Shown in pieces: positions 1-6,000 of a stretch of 64,000 bases of DNA. This DNA is from Chryseobacterium sp. c4a (lineage in GTDB: Bacteria > Bacteroidota > Bacteroidia > Flavobacteriales > Weeksellaceae). The notes under the pieces are model-generated. The model was not told the origin of the DNA. It searched no databases and saw only the letters and a list, made by a program, of their open reading frames with translations. Each line of letters begins with the position of its first letter. Position 1 is the first letter of the stretch. The DNA lies in NCBI RefSeq assembly GCF_009900745.1, contig NZ_WXVU01000016.1:1-64000 (forward strand), written 5' to 3'. The position numbers and the translations under genes were made by a program.

Positions 1-3000
1 TTATCTCCGGATGGGGCATATAGATATTGTCCCGGGTAATTCACAGATTCAAAGGAATAACATAGATTATTGCTCATTCCTTTTCTCACAGTAAATGTAG
101 CATCTATACGATCTCTTGCATCACTCTTAGAGTCAATTTTGCCTGTCCGGCCTTGTCCATCTGTACCTCTAAGTACATGATCAGTAAACCCTGAGGTCGT
201 TGCCTGAAGCGAGATTGGTTTGTCTAACGCCAAATTGGTTACGGGCTCTACATTCCATAATGGGGTAACAATCTTCCACAACATAGCTTTATCAGAAAAA
301 CCTCCAGCTGGTGATGCCCAAATTTTGTCATTTTCATGCCAGATAAATTTCGGTTTTTCATATATTCCTTTTTTATTTACACTTAAATTTGTAAACATAA
401 TCTCATCTTTAGAATTTTTAAAAGCATGAAATGTTGATGCTGCGGCATTAGGGTTATTACTCATTTGAACTTTGTTATCTTCTGCAACATATAAATAGTT
501 CCCCGGTCTATTTATTGATTCAAATGCGTATCCATTATGGCTTGCACGAATAATAAATGTAGCATCAATACGATCTCTTGCATCACTTCCAGAATTAATT
601 GAGCCAAACCAGGCTTTGCCATCCGTACCTCTAAGCACATAATCTTTCAATGAGGAATCCGCAGACTGTAAAGTTATGGCCTTATTTAGCTCCAAATTGG
701 TTATAGGCTCTACATCCCATAACGGATCTATGATGTCCCACTGGGCATTCTTTGGGAAATTAGGTTCACCACTCGATGAATTCGCTGCCCGAAGCGCCCG
801 TCCTTTATCTAAATATTGTGCTTTCATCAGATAAAGTCCGTCATTTTCAAGCATAATTCCCTTACCTTTATTTTTATCTTTAATCATACAGAATGTTGAA
901 GCTTTGGCATCCGCTGTTCTTCCAAGCTTAACCTGCCTGTATTCATGCTTGCGATTCACATACAGCCATTGTCCCGGGTAATAAACGGCTTCCAGTGAAT
1001 AACATGATTTATCAGAATTACCTTTCCGTAAAATAAAAGTTGCATCCATACGATCCTGCATCGAACCGGAGCTATTAATCTCATCCACCCAGCCTCTACC
1101 ATCCTGTTGCCGGATCTTCCAACGTGGATTATCCGTCATTTGCAAGGTTACTACCTTATCGATAGGAAAAAGTCCGGTGGTGGTACAAACCTTCAGAGCT
1201 CCGGTTACCTGTATATCTCCGATATTCTGCCCCCCATCAGGGTCTGATATATAAACATCCTTCAAGACTCTTACCCCATTTCCCGAGGCCAGACATTTAT
1301 TATGTGGAGCATCATCATTTACCTTTATTTTCGGCATAAACTTGATTAATTCCTCCTCCTTTTTATTTCCCGATCTGTCACCCAAGGCTCCTTTCCACTC
1401 AAATTTATGATTTTTATTATCGATCCCTACTTCCTCACAGGTAAGGACTTTACCAAGCTCTGAAACTACACAGTTCTCCAGGGCCTTAACGTTCCCAATC
1501 CCATTTACTGACATAGCAGTCACAGATCTTTGCTGTGGAAATGTTGTCTGCTCCGGAGCGGTGAACCTCACCATATTCCGTTGGGCAGTCAACTCATAAC
1601 CTGTATTACCTACCACCCACGGCACTATTCCTTCACTACCGGGAGCAAGTTTTACAATCTCAGACCTGTCTACGGCACCAGGGAAGCCGGTAGTACATAC
1701 TTTTAAAGCACCTGCTACCGATACATTTCCCAGCTTCTCTACTCCATTAGAGGTAGTCACCGAAGTATTAACCAATGTCTCTACACCCCGGCCTACTGTA
1801 CATTTTCCTTGAGGAGCATCTTGATCTACCATAAGTGATACATCATACCAAAAAGCTTCTTTCTTTTTATTTTTCCCCTCTGAGTCTCCTTGCATTCCGT
1901 GCCAAATTAAATCTTTCTGGCCCGTATCATTGCATGTCAGCTTTTTGCCATTGTCAGAAACTACACAGTCTTTAAGTTCCTGAATATCACGTTTACTTCG
2001 ACCTCCACCACCAGAGATACGGATTGAGACTGTACTTGGTTCCGTGAACTTGGTTCCTTCTGGAGCTGTGAATTCCACTTTTCCTGTATGATCAGCACTA
2101 ATCTGCCCTCCCTGGTTAGCTATTCCCATCGTTACTGTAGTCTTCTGTCCGGGGGTCACATTTATCTCTTCTGACTGATCTTCTAGCATTAGGGTTCTTA
2201 AAATTCCCCCAATCTCCCATTGGCGGTTGATTTCCCATTTCTTACGTTCGGCAGCATCCGCCGGCTGAGGCTTAACAGATACTATATCACTATTATTTCC
2301 CTCACGTACTAAAAACCCTAGACTTTCTTTATTCACTAGCATGGATTCCAGTATGACTGAACCATCTCCACTTGTAGCTGCACAAAATCTAACGGCTCGG
2401 TCAGCACGCCGGTTGCCTATTGTTACATACTGCTCTCCAAGTTTGACCCTATTTCCGTCACTCACGTCTACAAATAAAAATCTTCCCGGATAATTCACCG
2501 ATTCAAATGAATAACACGACCGTCCTGAAACTGATTCTGCTGAACGGGTTATAAAACCGGCATCCTGTTTAGCTGACATAGGGCTCTTTTCAGAGATAAG
2601 ATCTACCCGGGCCAAGCTGTGTTGATGCCTTAAAAACTTATCCTGTCCCGGAACTTTCAATGAGGTCTCTTTCCCGGCTTCCAGCTTCCGGGGAGCTACG
2701 TGAACTTTTAGAACACCGGTTACGGGTACATTTCCAAGTAGATCCCACCCGCCCGTTCTGGCTATTTGGGTATTCGTTATCATTATATTACCCCGCCCTA
2801 AAAGGTCTTCTCCCGGCTGAGCCAGATCGTCTACCCGAATCTTTGGTTCATATCGTAAAAGATACTCTTCTTTATTTTTACCTTTATCATCCCCCTTAGG
2901 GCCATGCCATCCTCGCTCTTTTCCAACATTATCACACAGCAGTTTTTTTCCTCCTTCAGACACTACACATCCTGTTAATTTATTCCAATTTTCGTTAGTT

Positions 3001-6000
3001 ATCCAGCTTTTACCACCGTCTTTTGAAATACCCTGGCTTACTTCAGCTTGTTCTACAAAGCGGGTTTTATCAGGTGCGGTAAATACTACCTTGTTATTGA
3101 AATCTCCTTTCACATGATATCCGGTATTAGCTACCAACCATGGAACAATCCCCTCTTGTCCGGGAGCAATATTTGCGTTTTTAAAACGATCAACCGCCCC
3201 CAGGAAACCTGTTGTATGCACTTTTAATGAACCTTTTATTTTAATATCTCCCAGCTGATCCCAACTGTGAGGTCTGGCATTCAAAGCATTTTTTATCTCC
3301 AGCTCACCATTTCCTTCATCCAAATATTTTCCCTGAGGAGTATTATCATCAATCCGGATTCTTGGCTGATACCGGAAAATATTTTCCTTTTTGTTTTCTC
3401 CTTTATCATTACCCTCGGGACCCCACCAACTGTGATTTTTCACCTCACTTATATCACAGCTCAGGCCTGTTCCTCTATCAATAACTTTACACCCGGTTAG
3501 GCCGCGCTCTTCTTTCCAATTTTGTCCCCCATCCTCTGTGTAAGAAAACGGCACGGTAGCCTGTGCTGGGAAGGTAGCCCCAACCGGAGCTTTAAATTTC
3601 ATCTTTCCTGAATAATCTCCCCGTAGTTCGAATCCGGTATTGGCCACCATCCAAGGGACAGTGCCCTCACTACCCGGAGCTAATCTTACAGCCTCTGAGC
3701 GATCTTCTTCTACAAAGCCTGGCGTGCATACTTTTAAAGCTCCACCTACTGATATATCCCCTAGCTGATGCCATCCACCAGTCCAGGCCTGTTGGGCATC
3801 CCTTATCTTCATCTCACCTCTTCCCAATCCTAAACATTTCCCTTTTGGGACATTGGCATCTACCTTTACTCTTGGCTGATAGCGGACAAAATATTCTGTT
3901 TTACCTTCTGTTTTATCATTTCCCAAAGCGCCCCACCAGCCTCTGTCTCTCCCGGTATCATCACAAGTCAAATATTTTCCTTTTTCTGATAGCTTACAAC
4001 CAGTTAATGTTTTGTAATAGTCATCACTCTTCCAGGTCTTGCCTCCATCTTTAGATACGGTGTGCTTCACTTCATTTTGTTCTATAAACCGGGTATTATC
4101 CGGGGCTGTAAACAATACCTGATTCTGAAAGCTTCCATTTATCTGATGGCCGGTATTTGCCACCGTCCAGGGAACAATTCCTTCATTACCCGGAGCTATC
4201 TTTACCGGTTCAATCTGATCTCTCAATCCTGTAAATTCCCATTGCAACGGTTGTGTAATATTCCAGGCAATATCCCGGTCATAATCTCCTGTTCCTTTTT
4301 CTGCCTCTCCTTTTACCGCTGCCCATACTTCTCCTCCCATCCGTCGTAGATTTCCATCTGTTACATTATAAGTTTCCAGACGGGTTCTGTTTGTACCTAA
4401 TTTGAATGCACAAAACGTCATGTTCCGAATATCTCCTTTCTCACGTTCAGAAAAGCCTACCTTTCTTGCGCCTTTATCAAGCTCTGAATGATAAAGGTAA
4501 TTCCCCGGATTACTTACGGATTCAAATGAATAACAACTAGTCTTTGCAAGTCCCTGCCGGATAAAAAATGCTGCCCTTTGCTTATCTGAAATGGATGAAG
4601 TCTCAGACAGTTTATCAATTCGTGCACCATTAGCCCCGTAGTGTAAATATTCATCCGGCTGACCCGAAGCACCATCAACCTTGAGCATAGCAATTGTTCC
4701 CAGATTAAAATCTACATCACTAGCATACCAGGGATCAGAAATTCCCCATTGATCATAAAAATATCGTCCGACAGAAGTACCACCACTGTTTTTATGAATG
4801 TGAAATTCTTGTCTAACTACATCATACATCATAAAGGAGCCAGGACTTGAAAAAGCTTCTAATCTTGTTATAGAACCATCTACTTTTGGACAAAAAGTTG
4901 ATTGTTCCAGATAGGTGTTATTGTTTGGTTTATCATTAGCCAGAGTAATCCGAGTCCACCCCGGATTGTTAACACTTCCTCTCCGAATAAATTTTCCTCG
5001 TTCCAGCTCAGATTCAAAACGGAAGCATCCTGCTTTTTTTGGACTGGCATGAACCCGAAATGTTGTTGCTTTTGCCTTTTGTTTATCATAAGAGCCAACT
5101 GGTTCCATACTTAAAGATTCTGAGTTAACATGCATATATTTGTCAACAACCCAAATTTGACCAGGTGGTTTATTCATATAGGTTGATCTATCTATTTTTA
5201 GAGAAATTAATATATTATCACGTAGCTTCCTTTGTTCACTAAACTGAGCATTAAACAGCTGAGATCCTTTAAAAAAATGTGTTATGTTATTTTCATCTTC
5301 CAATGCTGCATCAAATCCGGTTGATAAATCAAGACCTCCATAAATTTTCCATCGATTCACAGCATCCCCCACTTTCGTATCGGAATCTTTAAAATTATAA
5401 ATACCAAACCGGTCTAGTGATAAAAAAGTAGCTTTTTCCCCTGTTTCATAATCAAATGTCAAAGCATCTATTTTGTCTGTGAATCTTTCGTCAATAAAAG
5501 GAAATTTTTGTTTAATAGGTATAATGCTGTCTTTTTTTGTTTTAATATTATAAGTAGCCACCTGACTTCCTTTTATTAAGTATACCAGATCCTTTTGATT
5601 CCAACTCATAGATGCAGCATCTATTCTTTGTGAAAATGATGTCCCGGCTGTGAAAGGGAAAGTCTCCGAAATATATTTTATATTTTTTTTCCCTCCTTCT
5701 ATTGTATTTTCTATCGCATCATACCATAAAAATTTAGGCCCGCTAAAAAAACCTATTCTTTTATACTTTTTTTTGTCGGAATCCCAAGAGTTCACATCAT
5801 AAAATGCTGCATCAATATTAGCGGCAAATACCGTTCCTACTAATCCCGGATATTTATTAGTAAGCCTCATTATTTTTAAATCTTCCCATATCAATTCTTT
5901 TTCTTTTAGTTTTTGACTATTCTTAAAAGGTATCGTAGTTCTATTGTGAACAAATGAGTTTGCTTCATATTTTGTCATAATACGCAACACTTTCGCCGAG

